From a virus, in the IMG/VR virus record IMGVR_UViG_3300047281_000098, positions 41,265 to 105,264 of that record: DNA of 64,000 nucleotides, one strand, 5' to 3'. The notes beneath the pieces were generated by a model. The model searched no databases, had not been told where the DNA came from, and worked only from the letters and a program-made list of their open reading frames with translations. Each line of letters opens with the position of its first letter. Position 1 is the first letter of the stretch. Positions 44,803 to 54,722 of this stretch are shown piece after piece. The translations under genes and the position numbers were made by a program.

Positions 44803-47800
44803 ATGGCACAAAATAATATTGACTTCGGAACATTTCCGGATGATCCTAGCGCAGACGCGATACGAACAGCATTTCAAAAAGTTCAAGACAACTTTGATCA
44901 AGTATTTGCTGTAACTACCGGAGCATCAGTTACTTCAGTAAATAAGACGCCCGGGGTAGGCATTACTGTTAGTTCTCCGATCGGAGATGTAGTTGTCAGT
45001 GCTAATATCGCATGTGTTCAAGTTAGTACCAGCTCACTAAGTATAGGACGCGGCAGTAACGGTGGAACATCAACTTCAATCACTGCGTCAAGTCAAATTT
45101 TAGTAATTGACATTAATCCAACTAATGTATTCTCAAACAGTTTTGCAGCAGTCGGAGGCGGTTTAGCAAATATTACTGGAAAATTAACAGTAGCTGCTAA
45201 TGCTCAACCAAACATTACATCAGTTGGTACTTTGACTACTTTAGCAGTATCAGGCAATATCTCGGCTGGAAATGTTGCTGCGACCACATTTACTGGTAAT
45301 TTTACTGGTAATGCCACAACAGCGGGTACAGTAACCACTGCTGCGCAGCCAAACATAACATCAGTTGGTACATTAACATCATTAGTAGTAACCGGTAACA
45401 TCACATCAGGCAATGCTAATTTAGGCAATTTAGCACGTGCTAACTTTATTCAAGGGACATTAACCACTGCTGCGCAGCCAAACATCACAAGTACAGGTAC
45501 ACTGTCTTCGTTAGCAGTAACTGGTAACGTAACAAGTGGAAATGCTAACTTAGGTAACTTGTTAATTGCTAACTTCCATCAAGGAACATTAACAACGGCT
45601 GCTCAACCAAATATTACATCAGTTGGTACTTTAACTGCTTTAGCTGTTACGGGAAATGTCACTTCAGGTAATGCTAACTTAGGTAACTTGTCAATTGCTA
45701 ACTTCATTCAAGGAACATTAACAACTGCTGCTCAGCCAAATATCACGTCTGTTGGAACATTAAGTTCTTTGGCAGTAACAGGTAACATTTCAGGTGCTAA
45801 TCTAACTGGAACTCATTATGGCGCAGCAACCGGACTAACAGCAATTCCGGGTGCTAATGTAACTGGTACAGTAGCTAATGCGACATACGCAGTAAGCTCA
45901 GGCACGGCCGGTAGTGCTACTACTGCAGGTACGGTAACAACGGCTGCTCAACCAAATATTACATCAGTTGGTACGTTAACTGCTTTAGCTGTTACGGGAA
46001 ATGTCACTTCAGGTAATGCTAACTTAGGTAACTTGTCAATTGCTAACTTCATTCAAGGAACATTAACAACTGCTGCTCAGCCAAACATCACTTCAACAGG
46101 TACTTTAACTGCGTTAGCAGTAACTGGTAATATTTCTGGTGCGAATATCACAGGTACTCATTACGGTGCAGCTACTGGACTAACAGCAATTCCGGGTGCT
46201 AATGTAACTGGTACAGTAGCTAATGCGACATACGCAGTAAGCGCGGGGACAGCGGGTACAGTAACAACTGCTGCTCAGCCAAACATCACTAGTACAGGAA
46301 CTTTAACTGCTCTTGCAGTAACTGGAAACATTACATCAGGTAACGCCAACTTAGGTAACTTGTTAATTGCTAACTTCATTCAAGGAACATTAACAACTGC
46401 TGCGCAGCCAAACATCACAAGTACAGGTACACTGTCTTCGTTGGCAGTAACTGGTAACATTTCGGCTGGTAATGTTTCTGCTACGACTTTTACAGGGGCG
46501 TTCACTGGAAATTCAACTACAGCAGGTACAGTAACAACTGCTGCGCAACCAAATATTACATCAGTTGGTACGTTGACTTCTCTAGCAGTTTCAGGTAATA
46601 TTACGTCGGGAAATGTTTCAGCAACAACTTTCACCGGTGCGTTAACTGGTCTTGCTTCAAGTGCGACAGTAGCTGCTTCAGCAAACGCCGTAGCAGGGGC
46701 GAATGTAAGCGGGCAAGTAGCAAACGCATTAGTAGCCGGCACTGTGTATACTGCGGCACAACCAAACATCACTAGTACAGGTACTTTAACTTCGTTATCA
46801 GTGACCGGCAATATATCCGCAGCAAACGTAAATGCAGCTACATTTGGAGCACATAACGGAACAGTCGGAGCATCTACTCCTAACACAGTGGCAGCAACTT
46901 CGATAACAGCTACGACAACAATAGCTGCTACTGGTAACTTGTCAGGTGCTAATATAAACACCGCTGGTGTTCTATCTGTCACGGGTAACGCTAATGTCGG
47001 TAATTTAGGTACTGCTGGATTAATCGTTGCAACTGGTAATATCACCGGTGGAAATTTAGTTACTGCTGGAAATTTATCAGTTACTGGTAATGCAATTATT
47101 ACTGGAAATCTATCAGCCGCAGTATTCACGGGCGCTGGAACTGGGCTTACTTTCTTGCCAGGTGCTAATGTATCTGGCACAGTAGCTAATGCGACATACG
47201 CAGTAAGTTCAGGTACAGCAGGTAGTGCTACTACAGCGGGTACAGTAACAACTGCGGCACAACCAAACATCACTTCAACTGGTACTTTAACTGCGTTAGC
47301 AGTCACTGGCAATATCTCCGGTGCTAACATCAATGGTACTTTCTATGGCGCAGCAACTGGACTAACTTCAATCCCGGGCGCGAATGTAACTGGTACTGTA
47401 CCACTTGCTGCAAGTGCTACTACAGCGGGTACAGTAACAACTGCGGCACAACCAAACATCACTTCAACTGGTACTTTAACTGCGTTAGCAGTCACTGGCA
47501 ATATCTCCGGTGCTAACATCACAGGTACTCATTACGGAGCAGCTACTGGATTAACTTCAATCCCTGGCGCGAATGTATCTGGTACAGTAGCCAATGCGAC
47601 ATACGCAGTAAGTTCAGGTACAGCGGGTACAGTAACAACTGCAGCACAACCAAACATCACATCAGTTGGTATATTAACATCATTAGCAGTAACCGGCAAT
47701 ATATCAGGTGCTAATGTAACTGGTACACATTATGGGGCAGCTACTGGATTGACTTCAATTCCTGGCGCGAATGTATCTGGTACAGTGGCAAATGCGACAT

Positions 47801-50800
47801 ACGCAGTAAGTTCAGGTACAGCGGGTACAGTAACAACTGCGGCACAGCCAAATATTACAAGCACTGGTACGTTGACATCATTAGCAGTCACTGGTAACAT
47901 CTCTTCAGGAAATGTTTCAGCAACAACTTTCACCGGTGCGTTAACTGGTCTTGCTTCAAGTGCGACAGTAGCAGCTAGTGCGAATGCGGTAGCAGGCGTT
48001 AATGTAAGCGGGCAAGTAGCAAACGCATTAGTAGCCGGCACTGTGTATACTGCGGCACAACCAAACATCACTAGTACAGGTACTTTAACCTCATTAACTG
48101 TTACTGGTAATATTAATTCAGGCAATGTATCAGGTGGTAACTTAGTAAGTGCTACTTATCTACAAGGGACGTTAACTACTGCTGCTCAACCAAACATCAC
48201 AAGTACAGGTACATTAACTTCATTAGCAGTTACTGGTAACATTTCAGGTGCCAATCTAACTGGTACTCATTATGGCGCAGCTACTGGACTAACTGCTATT
48301 CCAGGCGCGAATGTAACTGGTACAGTGGCAAATGCGACATACGCAGTAAGTTCAGGTACAGCAGGTACAGCAGGTACTGTAACAACTGCTGCGCAGCCAA
48401 ATATTACAAGTACAGGTACATTAACTTCATTAGCAGTAACAGGTAATATTACTTCAGGCAATGCTAATTTAGGCAATGCTGTCACTGCTAACTTCTTTGT
48501 AGGTAGCGGCCAGTATCTTACTAATTTAAATGCAGGTACTAATATTGTCAACGGAAATAGTAATGTAGTTGTCAGTCCAAATAGTAATATCACATTTGGA
48601 GTGGCCGGGGTGGCTGGTTTAGCAGTAGTTACGAGTACCGGTGCTAATATTAATGGTTATTTAACAGTAACAGGTAATGTAAGTGCCGGTAATGTTTCTG
48701 GTACACGATTTACTGGTTTACTTGCTGGATCATTGCTAACTAACGCTCAGCCAAACATTACTTCAGTTGGAACATTAAGTTCATTAACAGTTAGTGGAAT
48801 ATCTAATTTAAGTGAAGTTGGTAACATAAAAATTTCAGGTGGTAGTTTAAATACTTACTTGACAACTGACGGCACAGGCAATCTTACTTGGACATCAGGT
48901 GCGTTTAGTCCAGTAGCCGGTTCAAATACACAGGTTCAATTCAATAATAATGGTTTATTTGGTGCCAGTGCTAATCTAACATTCAACGGTAATTTATTGT
49001 CATTAGTTGGTAATATGACTGCTGGTAACGTGACTGGTGCAAATCTGATGAGCGCCAATTATGTCACTGGTACACTAACAACAGCAGCACAGCCAAATAT
49101 TACATCAGTGGGATCACTGACTAATCTAATTGTATCTGGTAATATTAACTCTGGTAATGTTGCCGGCGGCAACTTAGTAAGTGCTACTTATCTACAAGGT
49201 ACAGTAACAACTGCGGCTCAGCCAAATATTACTAGTACAGGTACGTTAAGTTCATTGGCAGTAACGGGAAATGTATCAAGTGGTAACGCTAACTTAGGTA
49301 ACTTGTTAATTGCTAATTTCTATCAAGGAACTTTAACAACTGCTGCCCAGCCAAATATCACGTCTGTTGGAACATTAAGTTCATTAGCAGTAACAGCTAA
49401 TATTCAAGCTGGTAACTTATATTCATCTGGCGTATTGCAAGTAACAGCTAATGCTAATGTTGGTAATTTAGGCACTGTTGGATTAATATCAGCAACTGGT
49501 AATATAACCGGTGGTAACTTATCAACTGCAGGCGCGCTGTTAGTAACAGGTAATGCTACTGTTGGTAATATTAGTGCTACAACACATACAGGCGGAACTG
49601 TCAATGTAACAGGTAATATCACTGGTGGTAACTTAATCACTGGTGGTCTTGCATCAGTAACAGGTAATATCACTGGTGGGAACGTAATCACTGGTGGACG
49701 CGCAACCGCAACAGGTAATGTCACTGGTGGAAATTTAGTAACGTCAGGTGCACTAAGTGTTACTGGTAACGCTAATGTAGGTAATTTAGGTACTACTGGA
49801 TTAATTACTGCGTCTGGTAATATTACTGGTGGTAATATTATAACATCTGGTTCAATATCAGTAACAGGCAACGCCTCAGTTGGTAACCTGAGCACTGTTG
49901 GGCTAGTAGTTGGAACAGGCAATATAACATCCAATGCGAATGTTGTAACAAACAATATTTTAGGCAGAACGACTGGGGTGACAATTACTGCTGTTGGTAT
50001 TGATCAAAACATCTCACTAGTCCCAACAGGCACTGGGTCAGTTGATGTCGCAAGCAAAAATATTACTAGTTTAGCAGAGCCTGTTAATGCAACAGACGCT
50101 GCTACTAAAGCATATGTAGATGCAGTTGCATCTAACTTAATTGTCAAAGCGGCATGTCAGTTAGCAACTACAGTAGCACTTGTCGCAAACTACAATAATG
50201 GAACAAGTGGTGTTAATGCGACATTAACTGCTACTACTAATGTAGTATTGCCAAATATTGATAGTTATCCTGACACTCAAGTAGGATATCGTATTCTTGT
50301 CAAGAATCAAGCAACTACTCAACAAAACGGTATTTATGTTGTTACTAGTTTAGGTGAAGCAGGAATTTCTCCTTGGATACTTACCCGGGCAACAGATTTT
50401 GACGGTAACAACCCTCTTTCAGAAATAACAGCAGGTGATTTTACTTTCATTCAAGAAGGTACTACTCAAGCAAATTCGGGATGGGCTGAGACCGCAGTAG
50501 GTACAGGTCTGCCGGGTGAATATATCATCGTAGGAACTGACCCGATAACATTTACTCAGTTTTCAGGCGCCGGAACGTACACTGCTGGCACAGGATTATC
50601 ATTAATTGGTACTCAGTTCAGTATAGCAAATACTACAATAACTCCAGCTTCATATGGTGGTTCTACTGCTATTCCTACTTTCACTGTAAATCAACAAGGT
50701 CAGTTAACAGCAGCAGGTACAGCAGCAGTCATTGCCCCGGCAGGAACGTTAACAGGTGCTACATTAAATTCAACAGTGGTGACTTCAAGCTTAACATCAG

Positions 50801-53800
50801 TTGGAACACTAGGTTCATTGACAGTAACTGCTAATATAAGTGCTGGCAATGTTAACTCTAAATTCTTTGGGGCGCTTAACGGAACTGTTGGAGCAACAAC
50901 AGCTAACACAGGTAACTTCACAACAGTTGCTGGTACTACAATAACAGGAACAGGAAATGTCACCGGCGCAAACTTAGTTACGGGCGGCGTGCTAACAGTA
51001 ACCGGAAATGCTAACGTTGGTAATCTAGGCACCACAACTGCTATTATATCTACTGCCAACATAACAACTATAAACGCAGCAACTATCAATGCGAATACTG
51101 TAATAAATGTAACTTCGTCAACTGAAGCAACAAGCACAACAACTGGTTCTATTAAGACTGCCGGCGGCATTGGTGTTGTAGGGAACGCTGTGATCGGCAA
51201 CACATTGTATGTAGGCAATGGTGCAGCGGCAACAACATTTATCAACCCTGTTATCATTGCTAAAGACACTGGAGCTACTTATGTTCAAGCAGCACTGATC
51301 AATAATTCGAACACCGGATCATCTGATTGGGTAGCATACGGGGATACAGGTACTGATTCTCAATCTTTTGTGGATATAGGATTTACTAGCAGCGCATTCA
51401 ATGACCCTGCGTATACTATCACAGGTACAAATGATGGATACGTATTCGCTCAAGGCGACACTGCTAATGTCAATGGTGGAAATTTAGTATTCGCAACTGG
51501 CTCACAAGGTACAACAAAAGACTTAGTATTCGCAACCGGTGGCTTCTTAGTCGCTAATGAGAAAATGCGTTTCATACATGCAACTGGTCAATTCTATATT
51601 GAACCTACTACTGCTGCTTCAAGTACGATAACAGGCGCATTACGTGTAGCAGGCGGAGCAGGTATTGGTGGTAACGCATACGTTGGTGGACTTTTAGCAG
51701 TCACTGGCAATATCTCCGGTGCTAACATCAATGGTACTTTCTATGGCGCAGCAACTGGACTAACTTCAATCCCGGGCGCGAATGTAACTGGTACTGTACC
51801 ACTTGCTGCAAGTGCTACTTCAGCTACCACAGCAGGAACAGTAACAACTGCTGCTCAACCAAATATCACTTCAACTGGTACTTTAACTGCTCTAGCAGTA
51901 ACCGGCAATATATCAGGTGCTAACGTAACCGGTACTCATTATGGCGCAGCTACTGGACTAACAGCTATCCCAGGTGCTAACGTAACTGGTACTGTTCCGC
52001 TTGCTAATGTTGCATCATTCGATTCAATCACTACAGTGGCAACCGGCGTCGTATATGCCCAGTTCTCTAATACTGTTTCAGGCACTGCGATTGCATATGC
52101 TAACTCTGTTTATACTGCTAATATAGCCAATGGATCATTTACAGCAACAAGATTCGTTGGTGCGTTAACTGGTCTTGCTTCAAGTGCAACAGTAGCTGCT
52201 TCTGCAAATGCAGTGGCAGGCGCCAACGTAAGTGGACAAGTAGCAAACGCATTAGTTGCGGGTACTGTTTATACTGCTGCCCAACCAAATATCACAAGTA
52301 CAGGAACTTTGACTGCTTTAGCAGTAACAGGTAACATCTCAGGTGCTAACATCAATGGTACTTTCTATGGCGCAGCAACTGGACTAACTTCAATCCCGGG
52401 TGCGAATGTCTCTGGTACTGTACCACTTGCTACTACAGCAGGTACAGTAACAACTGCTGCTCAACCAAATATCACATCAGTTGGTACTTTAACTTCGTTA
52501 GTAGTAACTGGTAATGTCACATCAGGTAATGCTAATTTAGGTAATTTACTAATTGCTAACTTCATTCAAGGGACATTAACAACTGCTGCTCAACCAAATA
52601 TCACATCAGTTGGTACTTTAACTTCGTTAGTAGTAACTGGTAACATCGACGGGGCTAACATAACAGGTACTCATTATGGGGCAGCTACTGGATTAACTTC
52701 AATCCCGGGTGCTAATGTATCTGGTACAGTAGCCAATGCGACATACGCAGTAAGTTCAGGTACAGCAGGTACAGTAACAACTGCCGCACAATCAAATATT
52801 ACTTCAGTTGGAACTCTGACGAGTTTAAGTGTTAATGGTGGCATAACTGCAATTAATATCACTGCTAATACAGGTGTATTTACGGGTAACGGCTCTAGTT
52901 TATCAGCGATAGCAGGTGGAAATGTAACTGGTCAAGTTGCTAATGCGCTAGTAGCGGGTACAGTTTATACTGCGGCACAACCAAATATTACATCAGTTGG
53001 AACTCTAACTTCATTAAGTGTATCAGGTAATGTTAATGGTGTTCGTGCTACTTTCACAGCGACGGCGGCTCCAACTACTGATATGGTTTCCATAACTAAT
53101 GCAGGCCAAGCAGTAGCAACAGTAGGTGTAAGTGGATTACAAGTGACTTATGTGGGCGGTGCTGCAGCAATTGAAGCATCGGCTAGTAGAATTGATCTGA
53201 CTCCGGGTGGAACTACTGGTGGTATTTGGAATGGACATAGAATTGTAGCAACAGCATCAACTACTGGGGTCGCAGTGAATGCGATTAAAGTTGATACTAA
53301 AGCAGCAGGATTAGGCACAAGTTCAGTTATCTATTCCGGTACTGGGTGGGATAGTATTGTCAACTACAATGGCACCACTGTTATAAATGGAACAGGACAA
53401 GTAGTTGCTGGTCAAATAACTGGACAAGTAGCAAACGCATTGGTGGCAAGTACAGTTTATACTGCTGCGCAACCAAATATTACTTCAGTTGGAACTTTAA
53501 CTGCTCTAGCAGTAACCGGCAATATATCAGGTGCTAACATAACAGGTACTCATTATGGCGCAGCAACTGGATTAACTTCAATCCCGGGTGCGAATGTAAC
53601 TGGTACTGTTGCTAATGCGACATACGCAGTAAGTGCAGGTACAGCAGGTAGTGCTACTACAGCAGGTACAGTAACAACTGCTGCGCAACCAAATATTACT
53701 TCTATAGGCACGTTGACTTCATTGAGTTCATCAGGTAACATCTCAGGTGCTAATGTAGCAGCTACCACATATACTATTCATGGAGTAACTACTGGGATTT

Positions 53801-54087
53801 CAGCAGCAGGATCGACTCAAGGTACTGGTACTGTATTAACTAAGCAGATAAATATTGTTCCTACAGTAGCCGCGGGACAAGGTGTTGTATTGCCCGTTGC
53901 TGTAGCAGGTATGATTATCTTTATTACTAATACCAGTGCTAATACATTATTAGCGTATCCTGCATCAGGTGGAACAATAAATACATTGGCGTTGAATGGA
54001 GCATTATCAATGCCAGCTGGTTCTACTTTACAGTACTTGGCACCTACTACTACTCAGTGGTACACGGTTGGGGCAACATACGCTTAA
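44803..54087 (+). CDS. giant repeat tail fibre protein
   Basis: 3094 residues. The first 120 (FGTFPDDPSADAIRTAFQKVQDNFDQVFAV) form a non-repetitive attachment region. Residues about 127-1530 and 2330-2990 consist of about 30 copies of a unit with T-T-A-A-Q-P-N-I-T-S-x-G-T-L-x-x-L-x-V-T-G-N-I, often followed by Y-G-A-A-T-G-L-T-S-I-P-G-A-N-V. Around residues 1560-1720 is a shorter G-N-I-T-G-G-N-L repeat. Residues about 1760-1930 hold a common fibre domain (ATDAATKAYVDA and RILVKNQATTQQNGIYVV). Two further non-repeat segments follow. The C-terminus (LLAYPASGGTINTLALNGA, LAPTTTQWYTVG) looks like a fibre tip. Expected to be a long trimeric beta fibre. Confidence 0.85.
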   Translation: MAQNNIDFGTFPDDPSADAIRTAFQKVQDNFDQVFAVTTGASVTSVNKTPGVGITVSSPIGDVVVSANIACVQVSTSSLSIGRGSNGGTSTSITASSQILVIDINPTNVFSNSFAAVGGGLANITGKLTVAANAQPNITSVGTLTTLAVSGNISAGNVAATTFTGNFTGNATTAGTVTTAAQPNITSVGTLTSLVVTGNITSGNANLGNLARANFIQGTLTTAAQPNITSTGTLSSLAVTGNVTSGNANLGNLLIANFHQGTLTTAAQPNITSVGTLTALAVTGNVTSGNANLGNLSIANFIQGTLTTAAQPNITSVGTLSSLAVTGNISGANLTGTHYGAATGLTAIPGANVTGTVANATYAVSSGTAGSATTAGTVTTAAQPNITSVGTLTALAVTGNVTSGNANLGNLSIANFIQGTLTTAAQPNITSTGTLTALAVTGNISGANITGTHYGAATGLTAIPGANVTGTVANATYAVSAGTAGTVTTAAQPNITSTGTLTALAVTGNITSGNANLGNLLIANFIQGTLTTAAQPNITSTGTLSSLAVTGNISAGNVSATTFTGAFTGNSTTAGTVTTAAQPNITSVGTLTSLAVSGNITSGNVSATTFTGALTGLASSATVAASANAVAGANVSGQVANALVAGTVYTAAQPNITSTGTLTSLSVTGNISAANVNAATFGAHNGTVGASTPNTVAATSITATTTIAATGNLSGANINTAGVLSVTGNANVGNLGTAGLIVATGNITGGNLVTAGNLSVTGNAIITGNLSAAVFTGAGTGLTFLPGANVSGTVANATYAVSSGTAGSATTAGTVTTAAQPNITSTGTLTALAVTGNISGANINGTFYGAATGLTSIPGANVTGTVPLAASATTAGTVTTAAQPNITSTGTLTALAVTGNISGANITGTHYGAATGLTSIPGANVSGTVANATYAVSSGTAGTVTTAAQPNITSVGILTSLAVTGNISGANVTGTHYGAATGLTSIPGANVSGTVANATYAVSSGTAGTVTTAAQPNITSTGTLTSLAVTGNISSGNVSATTFTGALTGLASSATVAASANAVAGVNVSGQVANALVAGTVYTAAQPNITSTGTLTSLTVTGNINSGNVSGGNLVSATYLQGTLTTAAQPNITSTGTLTSLAVTGNISGANLTGTHYGAATGLTAIPGANVTGTVANATYAVSSGTAGTAGTVTTAAQPNITSTGTLTSLAVTGNITSGNANLGNAVTANFFVGSGQYLTNLNAGTNIVNGNSNVVVSPNSNITFGVAGVAGLAVVTSTGANINGYLTVTGNVSAGNVSGTRFTGLLAGSLLTNAQPNITSVGTLSSLTVSGISNLSEVGNIKISGGSLNTYLTTDGTGNLTWTSGAFSPVAGSNTQVQFNNNGLFGASANLTFNGNLLSLVGNMTAGNVTGANLMSANYVTGTLTTAAQPNITSVGSLTNLIVSGNINSGNVAGGNLVSATYLQGTVTTAAQPNITSTGTLSSLAVTGNVSSGNANLGNLLIANFYQGTLTTAAQPNITSVGTLSSLAVTANIQAGNLYSSGVLQVTANANVGNLGTVGLISATGNITGGNLSTAGALLVTGNATVGNISATTHTGGTVNVTGNITGGNLITGGLASVTGNITGGNVITGGRATATGNVTGGNLVTSGALSVTGNANVGNLGTTGLITASGNITGGNIITSGSISVTGNASVGNLSTVGLVVGTGNITSNANVVTNNILGRTTGVTITAVGIDQNISLVPTGTGSVDVASKNITSLAEPVNATDAATKAYVDAVASNLIVKAACQLATTVALVANYNNGTSGVNATLTATTNVVLPNIDSYPDTQVGYRILVKNQATTQQNGIYVVTSLGEAGISPWILTRATDFDGNNPLSEITAGDFTFIQEGTTQANSGWAETAVGTGLPGEYIIVGTDPITFTQFSGAGTYTAGTGLSLIGTQFSIANTTITPASYGGSTAIPTFTVNQQGQLTAAGTAAVIAPAGTLTGATLNSTVVTSSLTSVGTLGSLTVTANISAGNVNSKFFGALNGTVGATTANTGNFTTVAGTTITGTGNVTGANLVTGGVLTVTGNANVGNLGTTTAIISTANITTINAATINANTVINVTSSTEATSTTTGSIKTAGGIGVVGNAVIGNTLYVGNGAAATTFINPVIIAKDTGATYVQAALINNSNTGSSDWVAYGDTGTDSQSFVDIGFTSSAFNDPAYTITGTNDGYVFAQGDTANVNGGNLVFATGSQGTTKDLVFATGGFLVANEKMRFIHATGQFYIEPTTAASSTITGALRVAGGAGIGGNAYVGGLLAVTGNISGANINGTFYGAATGLTSIPGANVTGTVPLAASATSATTAGTVTTAAQPNITSTGTLTALAVTGNISGANVTGTHYGAATGLTAIPGANVTGTVPLANVASFDSITTVATGVVYAQFSNTVSGTAIAYANSVYTANIANGSFTATRFVGALTGLASSATVAASANAVAGANVSGQVANALVAGTVYTAAQPNITSTGTLTALAVTGNISGANINGTFYGAATGLTSIPGANVSGTVPLATTAGTVTTAAQPNITSVGTLTSLVVTGNVTSGNANLGNLLIANFIQGTLTTAAQPNITSVGTLTSLVVTGNIDGANITGTHYGAATGLTSIPGANVSGTVANATYAVSSGTAGTVTTAAQSNITSVGTLTSLSVNGGITAINITANTGVFTGNGSSLSAIAGGNVTGQVANALVAGTVYTAAQPNITSVGTLTSLSVSGNVNGVRATFTATAAPTTDMVSITNAGQAVATVGVSGLQVTYVGGAAAIEASASRIDLTPGGTTGGIWNGHRIVATASTTGVAVNAIKVDTKAAGLGTSSVIYSGTGWDSIVNYNGTTVINGTGQVVAGQITGQVANALVASTVYTAAQPNITSVGTLTALAVTGNISGANITGTHYGAATGLTSIPGANVTGTVANATYAVSAGTAGSATTAGTVTTAAQPNITSIGTLTSLSSSGNISGANVAATTYTIHGVTTGISAAGSTQGTGTVLTKQINIVPTVAAGQGVVLPVAVAGMIIFITNTSANTLLAYPASGGTINTLALNGALSMPAGSTLQYLAPTTTQWYTVGATYA
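45185..49395 (+). repeat. first long block of fibre repeats
   Basis: About 22 in-frame copies of the 11-residue core A-Q-P-N-I-T-S-x-G-T-L. Bases around 45596-45740 recur at 45941-46085 (offset 345 bases) with one visible mismatch in about 145 bases. Confidence 0.85.
51697..53760 (+). repeat. second block of fibre repeats
   Basis: About 8 more copies. Its first 125 bases (from 51697) are identical to bases from 47299, an in-frame offset of 4398 bases. Confidence 0.85.
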
Positions 54088-54099
54088 TAGAAAGATAAA

Positions 54100-54720
54100 A
54101 TGATAACATTAGAACTACTAGCGGCAATATGCCCTAATACTAAAAGAACAGTTTTAGAAAAATATGTTGATTCTTTAAATGAAGTTGCTGAATATTATGA
54201 TATGACTAAGAATCCAGCAAGACTTGCTAGTTTTTTAGCACAAGTAGCACACGAAAGTGGAGGATTTAACGCAGTGAAAGAAGGATTAAATTACTCTGCT
54301 CCCGGTTTACGGGCTACTTTTGGTAAATATTTTCCAACAAACGAAATGGCCATGAGTTACGCAAGAAAACCAGAGTCAATTGCTAATAGAGTATATGCGA
54401 ATCGCATGGGCAACGGGTCAGAAGAATCAGGTGATGGCTATAAATTTTGTGGTCGAGGCCTAATTCAACTAACTGGGCGCGATAACTACACCAAGTTTGC
54501 TAACGATCTAAGTATGAGTATTGAAGAAACTGTTGACTATTTACAAACTCCTGAGGGAGCATGTGCTAGCGCCGGGTGGTTTTGGGATAATAATAACTTA
54601 AATTCATATTGTGATAGAAATGATTTTACGGGTTTAACTAAACGAATCAACGGCGGCATTAATGGTCTAGCAGATAGAAAACATCATTTTGACATAGCGT
54701 TAAATATGTTACAAGGATAA
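54100..54720 (+). CDS. GH19-type endolysin
   Basis: 206 residues. Glycoside hydrolase family 19 (chitinase-like lysozyme): catalytic Glu52 in VAHESGGF and the second Glu at about 61, substrate cleft motif GRGLIQLTGRDNY at 118-130, GWFWDNNNLN and the C-terminal LTKRINGGINGLADRKHH. Cleaves peptidoglycan sugar bonds at lysis, or could be virion-borne. No signal peptide or membrane segment. Twelve bases after the giant fibre gene and two bases before the next tail gene, so it shares their late mRNA. Confidence 0.9.
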   Translation: MITLELLAAICPNTKRTVLEKYVDSLNEVAEYYDMTKNPARLASFLAQVAHESGGFNAVKEGLNYSAPGLRATFGKYFPTNEMAMSYARKPESIANRVYANRMGNGSEESGDGYKFCGRGLIQLTGRDNYTKFANDLSMSIEETVDYLQTPEGACASAGWFWDNNNLNSYCDRNDFTGLTKRINGGINGLADRKHHFDIALNMLQG

Positions 54721-54722
54721 AC

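Noticed and set aside
46380-47333. Long minus-strand open frame (317 codons) inside the giant fibre gene
   Set aside because: Mirror of the repetitive Thr/Ala/Gly codons; similar antisense frames appear at 47730, 49404, 50700 and elsewhere in the same repeats, with no start signals.
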